Source of the DNA: Paenibacillus_AR mesotrionivorans
GTDB taxonomy: Bacteria; Bacillota; Bacilli; Paenibacillales; NBRC-103111
Assembly: GCF_046098205.1 (NCBI RefSeq)
Contig: NZ_JBJURJ010000002.1
Span: 62,001-126,000 of the forward strand
Direction: 5' to 3'
DNA: 64,000 nucleotides
In this document: positions 17,601-24,806 of the stretch, piece by piece
Layout of the letters: each line of letters begins with the position of its first letter
How positions within the stretch are numbered: position 1 is the stretch's first letter
The notes under the pieces: generated by a model
What the model was told of the DNA's origin: nothing
Database searches by the model: none
Seen by the model: the letters and a program-made list of their open reading frames with translations, nothing else
Position numbers and translations under genes: made by a program

Positions 17601-20305
17601 GTGTAAGGAATATTAATATCATCATCTGTGGTGAAGAAGGGTTGCATCTTGAAGACTTTGGCGGCACTGCTGTCGGCCGTATAAAAGGACGGCATCCAAC
17701 CTCCGAAATAAGCGCCAACCTGGATGGCGGAGGCTTGTGCATCCGTGATAACCGGCCCTCTTCTTTGGGATGTATCCACTGCCGCACCGTTATACGTAGT
17801 GTTGTATTCGGCATAATTGGCCGTTTCCGGCTTATTGCCGGACATGTCATACCAGCCGCTGGGAGTTATGATCGAGCTGCTTTCAAGCTTGGTATTCAGG
17901 AAGGTTACCTTCGCTTTTGCTCCCCAGGGTCTGCCCAAATAACCGGCCGATTGCATATTTTTACTGTCGGCTGTGACCGTGGCGTTCCTAAAGAGGTAGC
18001 CGTAACCTGCCAAATCCTTGGCCGCGGTAATGTATCCGCCTACCGCCTGGTTGCTGTATCCGGCGAAATTCAGGGTAGCGTTATCAAACACGACGTTGCC
18101 GTCGCCGAAGATATAGTCCGTATTGCCCTCGATGAAGGAATCCTTAAAGTAGCTGCTGTTGGTGCCGCTTCCCCCGGTATAAAGGGTGTCCTGGCTGCCC
18201 AGAAAACTGCAGTTTAAGAATTCCGCATAGTTTCCTTCAATGAGCATCGCGGCAGCTCTTTCCGTAGCTGCTTTGGAAGTAACGTCGGTGAAGGATTTCC
18301 GTTCCACATTGATGGTACTCCCGCTTTCTGCGGCAGCCAGCTCCACCCCATCCAACAATTCCTCATCGGTCATATACTTATTGAAGGAATTTTCAAAAAT
18401 GATATTTTGGGCTTTAAAGTAAGAAGCCTTGCTGGTGAGATAGACGGTACCGCCCCATTTGCTTGCGGTATTCTTGGTATATTTATCGAACGCTTTCTCT
18501 TCATCATAGAAACCGTTTGCACCGATGCTGTAATACTTATACCCGATGCCGTAATACCAGGTAATTTTCACCTGTGTGGCCGGATCACTGGTCGGATTCG
18601 GATGAGAGTTAACCAGCGTAATGTATGGTGTATCCACCACAAGCTGTGCCCGGTATACGCCGGGAGCAATGCGTATGGTAATCCGGTGGGCTTCATCTGC
18701 CGGGTTCATCCGGGCTGCGGCAGCAAGAGCAGCCTTCACTGAGCCGAAATTATGTTCCTTCGAGCTGTCGCCTACGTACAAATCGGGAACCCAGGGAAGA
18801 GCCTCAGGAGCCGTATTATTTACAAATAAAATATCCTTAGCGGTATTCTGCCCATTCAACACTACGTGCGTGCTTGTGCTGTAATTTTCTGTGTTGGCGG
18901 CGGAGATGCTGTATGATCCGTCCCGGAGAGTCACCTGATAACCTCCGCCGGCAACGGTCCCCGCATACGTATATCCGTCATCCACATTGGTAAAAGCAAT
19001 GCTTGTCACTTGTGCTGCAGATGTTAATCCCAGGAATGTGCCTGTTGCCGCATATACCGCTTTTGGGGCAACGGTAATATCCGAAACCGTATCGGCACTC
19101 AACGTGATGCTGCCGCCACTCACAACCTCATAATCATTAACGCCGGACAGAACGGCCGTGTAAGGCACCCCATCCTGAACATCAGCGGTATAGGTCAATG
19201 CCGCCAAATCTACCGAAGCGGTGACCGGAGAGGCAAGACTTTCTTCCGGAGGCATCCATTGAAGCTGCATTTTGCTTATGTCATAACTGGCTTTAAAACC
19301 CTTCAGCTGGCCGCTTACAGTAACAAGCTGGTTGGCCACCACATCCAGGCTAACGAGTTTACCCGACTCCATATCGGATAGTGAAGTGCTGATCAGCTTC
19401 GTTTCATCGGAGAATCTGTAATCGGTTACATCTTGAATCGTCGCAATATATGAATAACCGGTTGCAAGAAGCGCATCGAATGTCAGGTCAGCCTTCACCC
19501 TCGCATCTGTGGTTTCCCCTGTTGTCTGATTCGTGAAATTAATGATATGGCCTGCTGCAATATTGCTGCCGTTTGCATTTACAGTGCCGCTTACCTTGAC
19601 GCCCGGCGTCCTCATGACTCTGTGCACCCAAGGCTTTCCGCTTGCTCCTGCAGAGAAGTAAATTTGATAGGAGCCTGAATAGTGTGCCACCAGCTCAGCC
19701 TTCTGTGCTGTTGTGGTAAACGCAGCCGTACTGTCCTGCGGCTCCGTAGAACTGGGCGTTACGGTTACAGCCGTGCCGTTTAGGCTCACAGCTGCATGCA
19801 CCAGGTGAACCGTTTCATTGGCATTGCTTGTCCCGCCATAAACGGTAATTTTGTCCCCGGCCACAACATTATCCAGTGTCAGATATCTTCTGCCGTTGCC
19901 TCCCGAACCATTGGCGTAATACACCCCGTTGGAGTTATATCCGTCCGCATAACTGATCTTTTGATTGCCCCAGGTACCATAGGAATTCACACCTAGAGTA
20001 GTCCCATCCGCCTTATAATAGTATAACCTGTCTTTTGCATCGGGGTTGGCCAGGGTCAGGTCTCCGAAGACCGTGGTAGCGAATGCCCCGGATTTAAGCG
20101 CCGGTTTGCTGTCCAGAAGTTCCGGTGTAATCTGATTGTTGTACAAGCTTCCGGATTCGGGGATACCTCCGAAATCCCAAACATCAATTTTCCGGCCGCC
20201 GCCGGCATCACTGGCCAATGCGATATTGCTGAATGCCAGAGTGAATAGCATTGCAACGGACAGTAATGTGCCGATCCCTTTCCTTAGTCTTCTTGAAATG
20301 CCCAT
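11678..20305 (-). CDS. SLH-anchored multidomain pectin-degrading enzyme (CE8, two CE12, PL1)
   Basis: A 2875-residue secreted protein with signal peptide (1-~31). In order: a beta-rich N-terminal part (~32-490); pectin methylesterase CE8 (~502-872, with SQDTLY near 705, TDYIFG near 731 and GRPW near 790); and rhamnogalacturonan acetylesterase CE12 (~1002-1275, GDST near 1010, GHND, DSTHNN). After a bacterial Ig-like domain (~1335-1407) comes a second CE12 (~1413-1645, GDST near 1421, DNTHTN) and a LamG-like domain (~1678-1885). A PL1 pectate lyase (~1921-2361, WIDHS near 2087, RMPRVRQG near 2203), FN3, a linker and three SLH domains (~2692-2875) complete it. It should demethylate, deacetylate and cleave pectin while bound to the S-layer/wall. 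GAAGGGG lies ~10 nt before the ATG. The upstream promoter points to MerR control. Confidence 0.93.
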   Translation of the reverse strand: MGISRRLRKGIGTLLSVAMLFTLAFSNIALASDAGGGRKIDVWDFGGIPESGSLYNNQITPELLDSKPALKSGAFATTVFGDLTLANPDAKDRLYYYKADGTTLGVNSYGTWGNQKISYADGYNSNGVYYANGSGGNGRRYLTLDNVVAGDKITVYGGTSNANETVHLVHAAVSLNGTAVTVTPSSTEPQDSTAAFTTTAQKAELVAHYSGSYQIYFSAGASGKPWVHRVMRTPGVKVSGTVNANGSNIAAGHIINFTNQTTGETTDARVKADLTFDALLATGYSYIATIQDVTDYRFSDETKLISTSLSDMESGKLVSLDVVANQLVTVSGQLKGFKASYDISKMQLQWMPPEESLASPVTASVDLAALTYTADVQDGVPYTAVLSGVNDYEVVSGGSITLSADTVSDITVAPKAVYAATGTFLGLTSAAQVTSIAFTNVDDGYTYAGTVAGGGYQVTLRDGSYSISAANTENYSTSTHVVLNGQNTAKDILFVNNTAPEALPWVPDLYVGDSSKEHNFGSVKAALAAAARMNPADEAHRITIRIAPGVYRAQLVVDTPYITLVNSHPNPTSDPATQVKITWYYGIGYKYYSIGANGFYDEEKAFDKYTKNTASKWGGTVYLTSKASYFKAQNIIFENSFNKYMTDEELLDGVELAAAESGSTINVERKSFTDVTSKAATERAAAMLIEGNYAEFLNCSFLGSQDTLYTGGSGTNSSYFKDSFIEGNTDYIFGDGNVVFDNATLNFAGYSNQAVGGYITAAKDLAGYGYLFRNATVTADSKNMQSAGYLGRPWGAKAKVTFLNTKLESSSIITPSGWYDMSGNKPETANYAEYNTTYNGAAVDTSQRRGPVITDAQASAIQVGAYFGGWMPSFYTADSSAAKVFKMQPFFTTDDDINIPYTGNTISLGYEYEQPSDSLNDSALIQWYRVSPDGTETLIRATTAYISKTYKITGADAGHYIKAVVTPETVNGLKGIPASIQLDNLVQVGSSGGGNEIPDGQRVNIYVAGDSTVKTYGPTSDTAGWGEYLQSFFDSEKINIVNYANGGRSSRSFINEGSLAKIASTIKTGDYLLIQFGHNDSANQQGYLAERFVSMGQPDANGIYPSTAGVKETTPGSLAGQYGESYYPYTTGTFKWYLQQYIDVAKQAGATPILATPISRQYFNPDGTIRTHHDATDTTTGTVTTSNNAYVRAVEQLGEEQGVQVIDMFTLTKDSYEKAYKQDPAASASASPFAKAIMAAGDSTHNNKIGGFYNGGLLAKAIKERGYNISNYVIPPVRVGGVDSKNSVQFEVDAQSKIRVYAPDAGGVYTTQLNPYWTAETQGLIDRLFTGTEQPSITSIIQPADLTAVQGGTVALPPTVTAIYSNGTQGNVKVAWEPVNTAAAGTVELHGTIAGYAAGVTVKVTIQAKPPAGTSTIWIVGDSTVSAFADNYYYPRYGWGTQLGQYLDGAFTIQNLALSGRSSKSFIVEPQYQQLLSGMKSGDYLLVGFGHNDEKAEAERYTNPNGTYLDSGSFANSLYEHYIKPAQAAGVQVILTTPIARRSATGVWSNADLHITAASGAFAGGDYPQAIRNVGTELHIPVVDMTASTKALYDQLGTAETLYLHAWTSSKPASVDNTHTNIWGGKYNAYLVSKGIKELSVSGLADHVLEANAPTKASTLAPNPNYTEPPYSGELPQSALWADHGIWKGTVFGDVGGAPGTANQTLETDRDGNMHIAVANNKGKISGTTDGVAMYYYKVPANSTFTLTAKARINSFSLNDQVSFGLMARDEMYIDSYINTGMGDYVAAAPLKLTKAAAGGYWNSFARKSGILTQGSTAVNPIAAGDSVDLRLEGNADGYAAKFGNEAAVTGGFDFKLTAIDPDHVYVGMFVARNADITFTDIKLLVDGKEVTTGGGENPTPTPETTDPADPNSTQDSKVRQYALEGYAAARGVTGGGLLLETSNRYWKVASAEEFLKAVAEAKSSGKQSVIELTADIALGSKEIGAALTQYGSIIKPASNQPLLHPTLIQTGVSTLQLSGMSNLTIFSKNGAKLTHVTIDIRNSSNMILRNLMFDELWEWDEATHGDYDRNDWDYITIQDGSTGIWIDHSTFYKAYDGIVDVKKAVSTDTSDVTISWSKFLPASEGSFFNDMMELLEANPGQYPFYQELLTTHAMSKEQIRQYSAAQKKTHLIGASDTEANTSNLRITLANNYYKNSMDRMPRVRQGSAHVYNTIMDATELYDLRNSLTDEYASSKVVSNGAISTQGASVLVENSSISGIVKALLSGNGSSPAGYIGALNSVYYMNGIETELTVTDSTYSGLVMDVDGFKNALPYSYQVYDARSLDTQVLPYAGAGAVSMSSVQWQKAVYNNLSGEDVQGPVWLPGSLTASQVTPTGLTLTWPVATDKDGVTGYKVYTVTGSTYSEHVSLGNVTMYKVTGLTQDTEYTFAVKAVDAAGNLSADALYVTVRTGREIRNDPDPVGTPVGTPAGDGTQTGEGLDSAVKEESKDGVVTAVIDAARITGLLAKMDTDEDVFTVNIKTKGDVIQTKLSTDVLAALLSKNSEAILQIKSGIGSYSLRVNLIDTAAFAKQWGVSGKDLQVSVRIGKVQGAMAESANDAAVKLGATVLSAPVEFSVSIGASDGRTQEIHSFGTYVERSFTLPRAVNPQTATGVMFNLQTQTFIPVPTVFNGMEAKILRPGNSIYTVLENPKTFADLAGHWAKAEIETLASKLIVNGMSASQYAPDQFITRAEFAALLVRALGLDEVEASGFTDVAGTDWFSGAVGAAQKARLIDGFEDGSFRPNATISREQMAAMIVRAMSLGGKEIQADVQVLEKFADRSSISGWSKDVAAQALTAGIIQGITDSTFAPQENATRAQAAVMLKRTLQALNFIN

Positions 20306-20351
20306 GTATCAGTACCCCTTCAATTTAGTTTTGTGTTCGCACACAAGAGCT

Positions 20352-20382
20352 ATTATGAAGGCTGACACAGTGTCAGAGTCAA
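20352..20382 (-). promoter_or_regulatory. MerR-type promoter of the pectinase gene
   Basis: On the minus strand TTGACT (20377-20382) and CATAAT (20352-20357) are separated by 19 bp, too long for efficient SigA use unaided. The spacer holds the inverted repeat CTGACAC-N-GTGTCAG (20362-20376). A dyad between -35 and -10 with a 19-20 bp spacer is the hallmark of promoters activated by MerR-family regulators through DNA distortion. The adjacent upstream gene encodes such a regulator. Confidence 0.78.
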
Positions 20383-20390
20383 TAAAACGT

Positions 20391-21203
20391 TTACATTTCT
20401 TCTATGGGAACACCAATTAATATGTATTGCACTTCCTGGTTTTCTTCCATCACATTGGCTATCACCACGCCGATAATGTCCCCGTCCAATTTCAGGTTAT
20501 GCTCCTGCATATACCGGAACGGTTCCTTTAATAACGTTTCGTTCGGGTTCTTCTCCCCGTTTACCGGAACCTTGGCCACACTGATCAGCGATTTCCGCTT
20601 TTCATATCTTTCCGTAAATTCATTTTCATAAATGCTGTACCGGTCCAGCAGAGCGGTTTTAATCGCCCAACCTGCATTTAGGAGCATATGGCCTTTTTCG
20701 GCATCTTCCTTTCGTATCAAATAAATCCGCTGCACTTCAGGAGACAAATGGATGTAGTCCTGTATGGTTTTCACCCGTTTGGGTTCGGTAAAAACTTTAT
20801 CCCCGCTCTGATACAGCACATAGGAAAAAGGAACGCAGTCCCTTATATAGCAGGATGGTTCATACCCGTTGGCTTTTTTCATCAAAACCAGATCATCCTT
20901 CAGCCGGTGCCTCAGATTCGTCAAATAGCTGATTTGTTCATCGAATTGCTTCATCAGCTTCTCATAAACAGGGAGTAAACCCGGGATGTCACTGGTTTTC
21001 ATTTGGCCGATTTCCGGATGGGTAAACCCGTATTTGCGCAATAAACGCACATGCATAATCGTGGACAGATCCTCTTCGCTGAAGTACCGGTAGTTGCTGT
21101 TTTCCGAACGTATGGACGCAATATAGCCCATCTTTTCATATCTTCTGATGGTATTGGTAGACACATTCAACAGGTTGGCCAACTCGCTGATTTTAAGTTT
21201 CAT
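20391..21203 (-). CDS. MerR-family transcriptional regulator with ligand-binding C-terminus
   Basis: A 270-residue protein. Residues 1-70 form the MerR winged helix (KISELANLLNVSTNTIRRYE...NYRYFSEEDL). A coiled-coil dimerisation helix follows (~75-115, EKLMKQFDEQISYLTNLRHRLKDD). Residues ~116-270 resemble a GyrI/BmrR-like effector domain (CYIRDCVPFSYVLYQSGD, VQYILIGVPIEEM). The start is ATG 21203 because GGAGG sits just 5 nt upstream; the ATG at 21215 overlaps that site. The gene ends 9 bp before the -35 of the pectinase promoter, whose long spacer contains a dyad. It is therefore the obvious candidate activator. The inducer is unknown; a sugar-derived or membrane signal would be guesswork. 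Confidence 0.85.
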   Translation of the reverse strand: MKLKISELANLLNVSTNTIRRYEKMGYIASIRSENSNYRYFSEEDLSTIMHVRLLRKYGFTHPEIGQMKTSDIPGLLPVYEKLMKQFDEQISYLTNLRHRLKDDLVLMKKANGYEPSCYIRDCVPFSYVLYQSGDKVFTEPKRVKTIQDYIHLSPEVQRIYLIRKEDAEKGHMLLNAGWAIKTALLDRYSIYENEFTERYEKRKSLISVAKVPVNGEKNPNETLLKEPFRYMQEHNLKLDGDIIGVVIANVMEENQEVQYILIGVPIEEM

Positions 21204-21326
21204 AGAAGCCTCCATACATAAACAGTATCTGTGAAGCAGGGAGCCGCCTACACTGGTTTAACTGACGCTTTGCTCGCCGCTATTATAGCATATCTGTAAG
21301 CTCCACCTCTTTCCTGTTGGGATCAA

Positions 21327-21364
21327 AATGAAAAATGACTGCCGAGAATGCCCTCGACAGTCCT
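21327..21364 (-). terminator. sigK terminator
   Basis: In minus-strand reading GACTGTCGAG and CTCGGCAGTC (21337-21346 and 21353-21362 on the plus strand) pair with one mismatch and are followed by ATTTTTCATTTT. Confidence 0.78.
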
Positions 21365-21409
21365 TAAATCCAAATCTGGTTTGCGCGACGTAACAGCCGC
21401 CGGTTCTCC

Positions 21410-22111
21410 TCACCGCTTCACCTTATAAAACTCATGGTACAGCTTCATCAGCGCCCGCTTCTCGATCCGCGACACGTAGCTGCGGCTGATGCCCAGCTCC
21501 CGGGCGATCTCCCGTTGGGTGCGCTCATCTCCCCCCGTGTCCAGGCCGAACCGCCCCCGTATGACCTCCTGCTCCCGTTCATCCAAAATATCCAGATGGG
21601 CATAAATCTTTGACTTCTCGATTTTCATCTGCACCATTTCCGCCACATCGTCGGATTCACTGCCCAATATATCAATGAGCGTAATTTCGTTGCCCTCCTT
21701 GTCCGTCCCGATGGGGTCATGGAGGGAAACATCCTTCTTCGTTTTTTTGAGGGAACGCAGATGCATGAGGATTTCGTTTTCAATACACCGCGCAGCGAAG
21801 GTAGCCAGCTTCGTCCCCTTATCCGGCGAGAAGGATTCAATGGCCTTAATGAGTCCGATGGTGCCGATGGAGATCAAATCCTCCAGGTCCTCTCCGGTAT
21901 TGTCAAACTTCTTGACGATATGGGCCACCAGACGCAGGTTATGCTCAATCAGCATATTGCGGGAATTGAGATCTCCCCCGGCCATCTGCTTCAGATGCTT
22001 CGCTTCCTCGCTTTCGGATAAGGGCTGCGGGAAGGCATTGTTCTTCACATACGAAACCAGTAAGGACAGCTCTTTAATGAATAAAGCAATCATGGCGAAA
22101 AATCCCGGCAC
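21410..22111 (-). CDS. sigK: RNA polymerase sporulation sigma factor SigK
   Basis: A 233-residue late mother-cell sigma factor, complete and uninterrupted. The hydrophobic pro-sequence (about 20 residues, PGFFAMIALFIKELSLLVS) precedes YVKNNAFPQPLS, the same junction at which SpoIVFB cleaves pro-SigK in B. subtilis. Region 2 (RNMLIEHNLRLVAHIVKKF, DLISIGTIGLIKAIESF) and region 4 (TQREIARELGISRSYVSRIEKRALMKL) are nearly identical to those of other SigK proteins. GTG 22111 is preferred over GTG 22120, because AAGGGG abuts 22120 but is 6 nt from 22111. The gene is not split by a skin-type element here. The collagen-like exosporium gene 2.7 kb away may be a target, but this is inferred. Confidence 0.95.
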   Translation of the reverse strand: MPGFFAMIALFIKELSLLVSYVKNNAFPQPLSESEEAKHLKQMAGGDLNSRNMLIEHNLRLVAHIVKKFDNTGEDLEDLISIGTIGLIKAIESFSPDKGTKLATFAARCIENEILMHLRSLKKTKKDVSLHDPIGTDKEGNEITLIDILGSESDDVAEMVQMKIEKSKIYAHLDILDEREQEVIRGRFGLDTGGDERTQREIARELGISRSYVSRIEKRALMKLYHEFYKVKR

Positions 22112-22344
22112 GGCAGTCACCCCTTGTCAGCAATATGCACCATGCCCCGGTGAAGGAGTAGCATGAGCGTAAGCAAAGTAGTAACAGTCTATGTGGGTAT
22201 CCGCCTACTTGTGCCTGTCCGGCGCCCAAAAAACAAAACCTTGGTTCATTCGATTCGCTTCGGGTAATTGGGTATAATAAACCATAATCCATTGGAATAT
22301 CCTGCTTTTTTTGAGCAAACACCAAATAAGGGGGCTACGCGGCT

Positions 22345-23130
22345 ATGGAAATGGAAATGCTGGCACAGGTAGAGGCATTGGCCCTCAAAAAGCAAAAAAT
22401 TTACCGGCAAAGCGTGCTGCGCTATATTGCGCGGGCCATGCTGGCCAGTATGTTCATCGGCTTCGGGGTTATTGTGGCCTTCAAAACAGGCAATTACTTC
22501 TTTCTCGAGCATTCTCCCTTGACCTATCCCATGGCGGCCATCACCTTCGGCGCAGCCATTATCCTGATCTCGTACGGCGGCGGTGACCTGTTCACGGGAG
22601 ATACCTTCTATTACAGCTATGCCGCCCTGCGCCGGAAAATGGAGTGGGTGGAGGTGGCGCGGATGTGGTGCGTCAGCTACTTGGGCAATATTCTGGGGGC
22701 AACGGCCTTTGCCCTGCTGATCTATCTCACCGGGCTGTTCAATTCCTCCAGTGTGAACCAGTTCCTGCTGGATGTAGTGGCCCATAAGATGGAGGCGCCC
22801 ATCAGCCAATTGTTCTTCCGGGCGATTCTCTGTAACTGGCTGGTCTGTCTGGCCTTCTTCGTGCCTATGTCCATGAAAAGCGACGGCGCCAAAATGTTCG
22901 CCATGATGCTCTTCGTCTTCTGCTTCTTCATCTCCGGCTATGAGCACAGCATCGCCAACATGTGTACCTTCGCCATTGCTCTGGTGCTGCATCATCCGGG
23001 AACCATTTCCTGGTACGGTGTGTTCCACAATCTGATCCCCGTAACCATCGGCAATCTGATCGGCGGAGGCATTCTCATGGGGGTCATGTATTATTACGTC
23101 AACAAACCTTTTCTCGACGATTCCCATTAA
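22345..23130 (+). CDS. Formate/nitrite transporter (FNT) family channel
   Basis: A 261-residue membrane protein with the FNT pattern. Six hydrophobic segments are visible, starting at IARAMLASMFIGFGVIVAF. The conserved DLFTGDTFYY stands where family members have LxTGN/D, and a second half-repeat carries GNxLGA-like sequence (YLGNILGATAFALL). FocA and NirC homologues move small monocarboxylates or nitrite as pentamers. The substrate cannot be told from sequence alone. An upstream TATAAT (22273-22278) is a good -10; the -35 is weak. GGGGG lies 10 nt before the ATG. No formate or nitrite enzyme gene is adjacent; sigK lies divergent. Confidence 0.85.
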   Translation: MEMEMLAQVEALALKKQKIYRQSVLRYIARAMLASMFIGFGVIVAFKTGNYFFLEHSPLTYPMAAITFGAAIILISYGGGDLFTGDTFYYSYAALRRKMEWVEVARMWCVSYLGNILGATAFALLIYLTGLFNSSSVNQFLLDVVAHKMEAPISQLFFRAILCNWLVCLAFFVPMSMKSDGAKMFAMMLFVFCFFISGYEHSIANMCTFAIALVLHHPGTISWYGVFHNLIPVTIGNLIGGGILMGVMYYYVNKPFLDDSH

Positions 23131-23202
23131 TTTGGTTAATCTGGCAACAAAAAAGCGCTAAACTGCGTCTACATACATAAAGAGAACAATAGGAGAGATC
23201 AC

Positions 23203-24489
23203 ATGCCCGTTACCACTGCACCCCCGTTGGAAAAACTGGGATGGAAGCGCCACGGGGCAATCCTGGGATATGCGCTTCTGATTGTAATTGTCAGCCGCCT
23301 TTTGCTTTACGGAATCGGTTATTTGGGATTAAACCTGTTTCCGGTATATACCATGCAGCCCACCTACAAAACCTTCGATCTGGGGGACGGACAAGTGCTG
23401 CAGGTTATGGACCTCCCGGAAAAGCTGTCGGATACCCAACTCCTCAAACCCGCCCATGTGTACAAGTTTGACGTGTTTTCCTATATGAGCATTGCCCGGG
23501 ACGGGTACCATACATATCAGATTGACGAGCCTCATCCTCCGGCCAACTGGGTATTTTTCCCGCTGTACCCCATGATGGTCAAAGGATTGTCGTATGTTCT
23601 TCCCTGGAGCCTGCATACCATCGGCCTGGTGCTGTCCAATGTGCTTCTGGTTTTCGCTTTGTACTTCATCCACCTGACCGCATTGGCCCGGGGGGTTGCC
23701 AAGGAAGGCATCGGCTTTATTCTGTTTACTGTGGTGGTGTATCCGGCCTCCATTTATTTTTCGCTGATGTATACGGAAAGCCTGTTTCTCCTGCTGTGTG
23801 CGGCAACCCTGTATTTTGCCCATACGAAACGGTTTTTCTGGGCCATGCTGGCGGCAGGTCTGTCCACGGTGACCCGGGTTCCGGGTATAGCCAATCTGGT
23901 TTTTGCCGGAGGAGCCATTCTGGTTGAATTGATCCGGCGGCGCAAGCTGGTTTGGGCGGATGCCCGATTCCTGGGTTATGCGGTGATGGCGGTATTACCT
24001 ATGCTCAGTTATCTGGCTTATATGAAGAACCTGACCGGGGATTTCCTGGCTCCGATGCACGAGCAGGATAATTGGGGCCGGGCAACCGCATTTCCCTTCG
24101 GCAATTATGTGCATTATTTCAGCAAACCTTACTTTATCCTGGGAGGAGGCGGCTGGGATAACGGCGTCATCTCCTTTGTGATGGCCACCTTCGCCCTGCT
24201 GGTGTTTTTCCTCTACGCGGTTAAACATTGGCGCAAGCTGTCCGGCAATTTAATGGAGCTGCTGTTTTTCGTGTACGGCTTCTTCCTGATTGCTATCCCC
24301 TTCAGCAGCTCGCCTGATCTCCTAACCAGCATTGTGCGGTATATGATGGTATCCATCCCCATGTACTTTTACCTGCATGATCTCACAGCCCGGTATCCGT
24401 TGGTCCGGAACGCCGCGGTGACCCTGCTGATTATGCTCAATACAGTGATTACCATCTGTTTTGTGACGGAATATTTCTTCGTGGTTTAA
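23203..24489 (+). CDS. PIG-V/GT-C-type membrane mannosyltransferase family protein
   Basis: A 428-residue polytopic protein with about ten hydrophobic segments. The first extracytoplasmic loop carries FDVFSYMSIARDGYH and WVFFPLYPMMVKGL. This D-x-x-x-Y...ARDGY / FFPLYP pattern is typical of the bacterial PIG-V-like (GT-C fold) family that transfers sugars from lipid-linked donors. The Asp in KFDVFSY is the likely catalytic position. AGGAGAG precedes the ATG. It starts 72 bp after the FNT gene on the same strand and a hairpin terminator follows. The acceptor is unknown; glycosylation of the nearby collagen-like exosporium protein is possible but only suggested by proximity. Confidence 0.8.
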   Translation: MPVTTAPPLEKLGWKRHGAILGYALLIVIVSRLLLYGIGYLGLNLFPVYTMQPTYKTFDLGDGQVLQVMDLPEKLSDTQLLKPAHVYKFDVFSYMSIARDGYHTYQIDEPHPPANWVFFPLYPMMVKGLSYVLPWSLHTIGLVLSNVLLVFALYFIHLTALARGVAKEGIGFILFTVVVYPASIYFSLMYTESLFLLLCAATLYFAHTKRFFWAMLAAGLSTVTRVPGIANLVFAGGAILVELIRRRKLVWADARFLGYAVMAVLPMLSYLAYMKNLTGDFLAPMHEQDNWGRATAFPFGNYVHYFSKPYFILGGGGWDNGVISFVMATFALLVFFLYAVKHWRKLSGNLMELLFFVYGFFLIAIPFSSSPDLLTSIVRYMMVSIPMYFYLHDLTARYPLVRNAAVTLLIMLNTVITICFVTEYFFVV

Positions 24490-24520
24490 AAAAGATCTCC
24501 TCTATATCCAAATAGGCAGG

Positions 24521-24570
24521 GCAAGGAGCATCTCCACTGGGAGGTGGTTTCCTTGCTCTGTTTCATTTTT
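24521..24570 (+). terminator. Terminator after the mannosyltransferase gene
   Basis: GCAAGGA and TCCTTGC with an inner CTCCA/TGGGAG-type stem form a hairpin (24521-24556), followed by TTTCATTTTT. Confidence 0.65.
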
Positions 24571-24806
24571 GAGGATTTCCTTTGTCCATGCGAAAGGGAC
24601 AAGAAATATTTGTAAATTTACCCATAAATAAATACGCAGATGTACCATTCCAAATCTTTCATTTTCAATACAATATATTAACTGCCAACGAGAGTTGTCC
24701 TTCAAGCAAGCCTTATTGGTGCATCACTCTCCCGTCAGCCATCCCCTTTATCTGGACAAAAGTGGAATCTTTCTGTGTTTATTAAACGAAAATCGAGGTG
24801 ATCATC

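Noticed and set aside
21410..22111. A skin-type element interrupting sigK
   Set aside because: The sigma factor reads through from pro-sequence to region 4 without a break, and no recombinase is present.
22246..23127. 293-codon minus-strand frame opposite the FNT channel gene
   Set aside because: The plus strand encodes a recognisable FNT protein with a ribosome binding site; the antisense product is compositionally odd.
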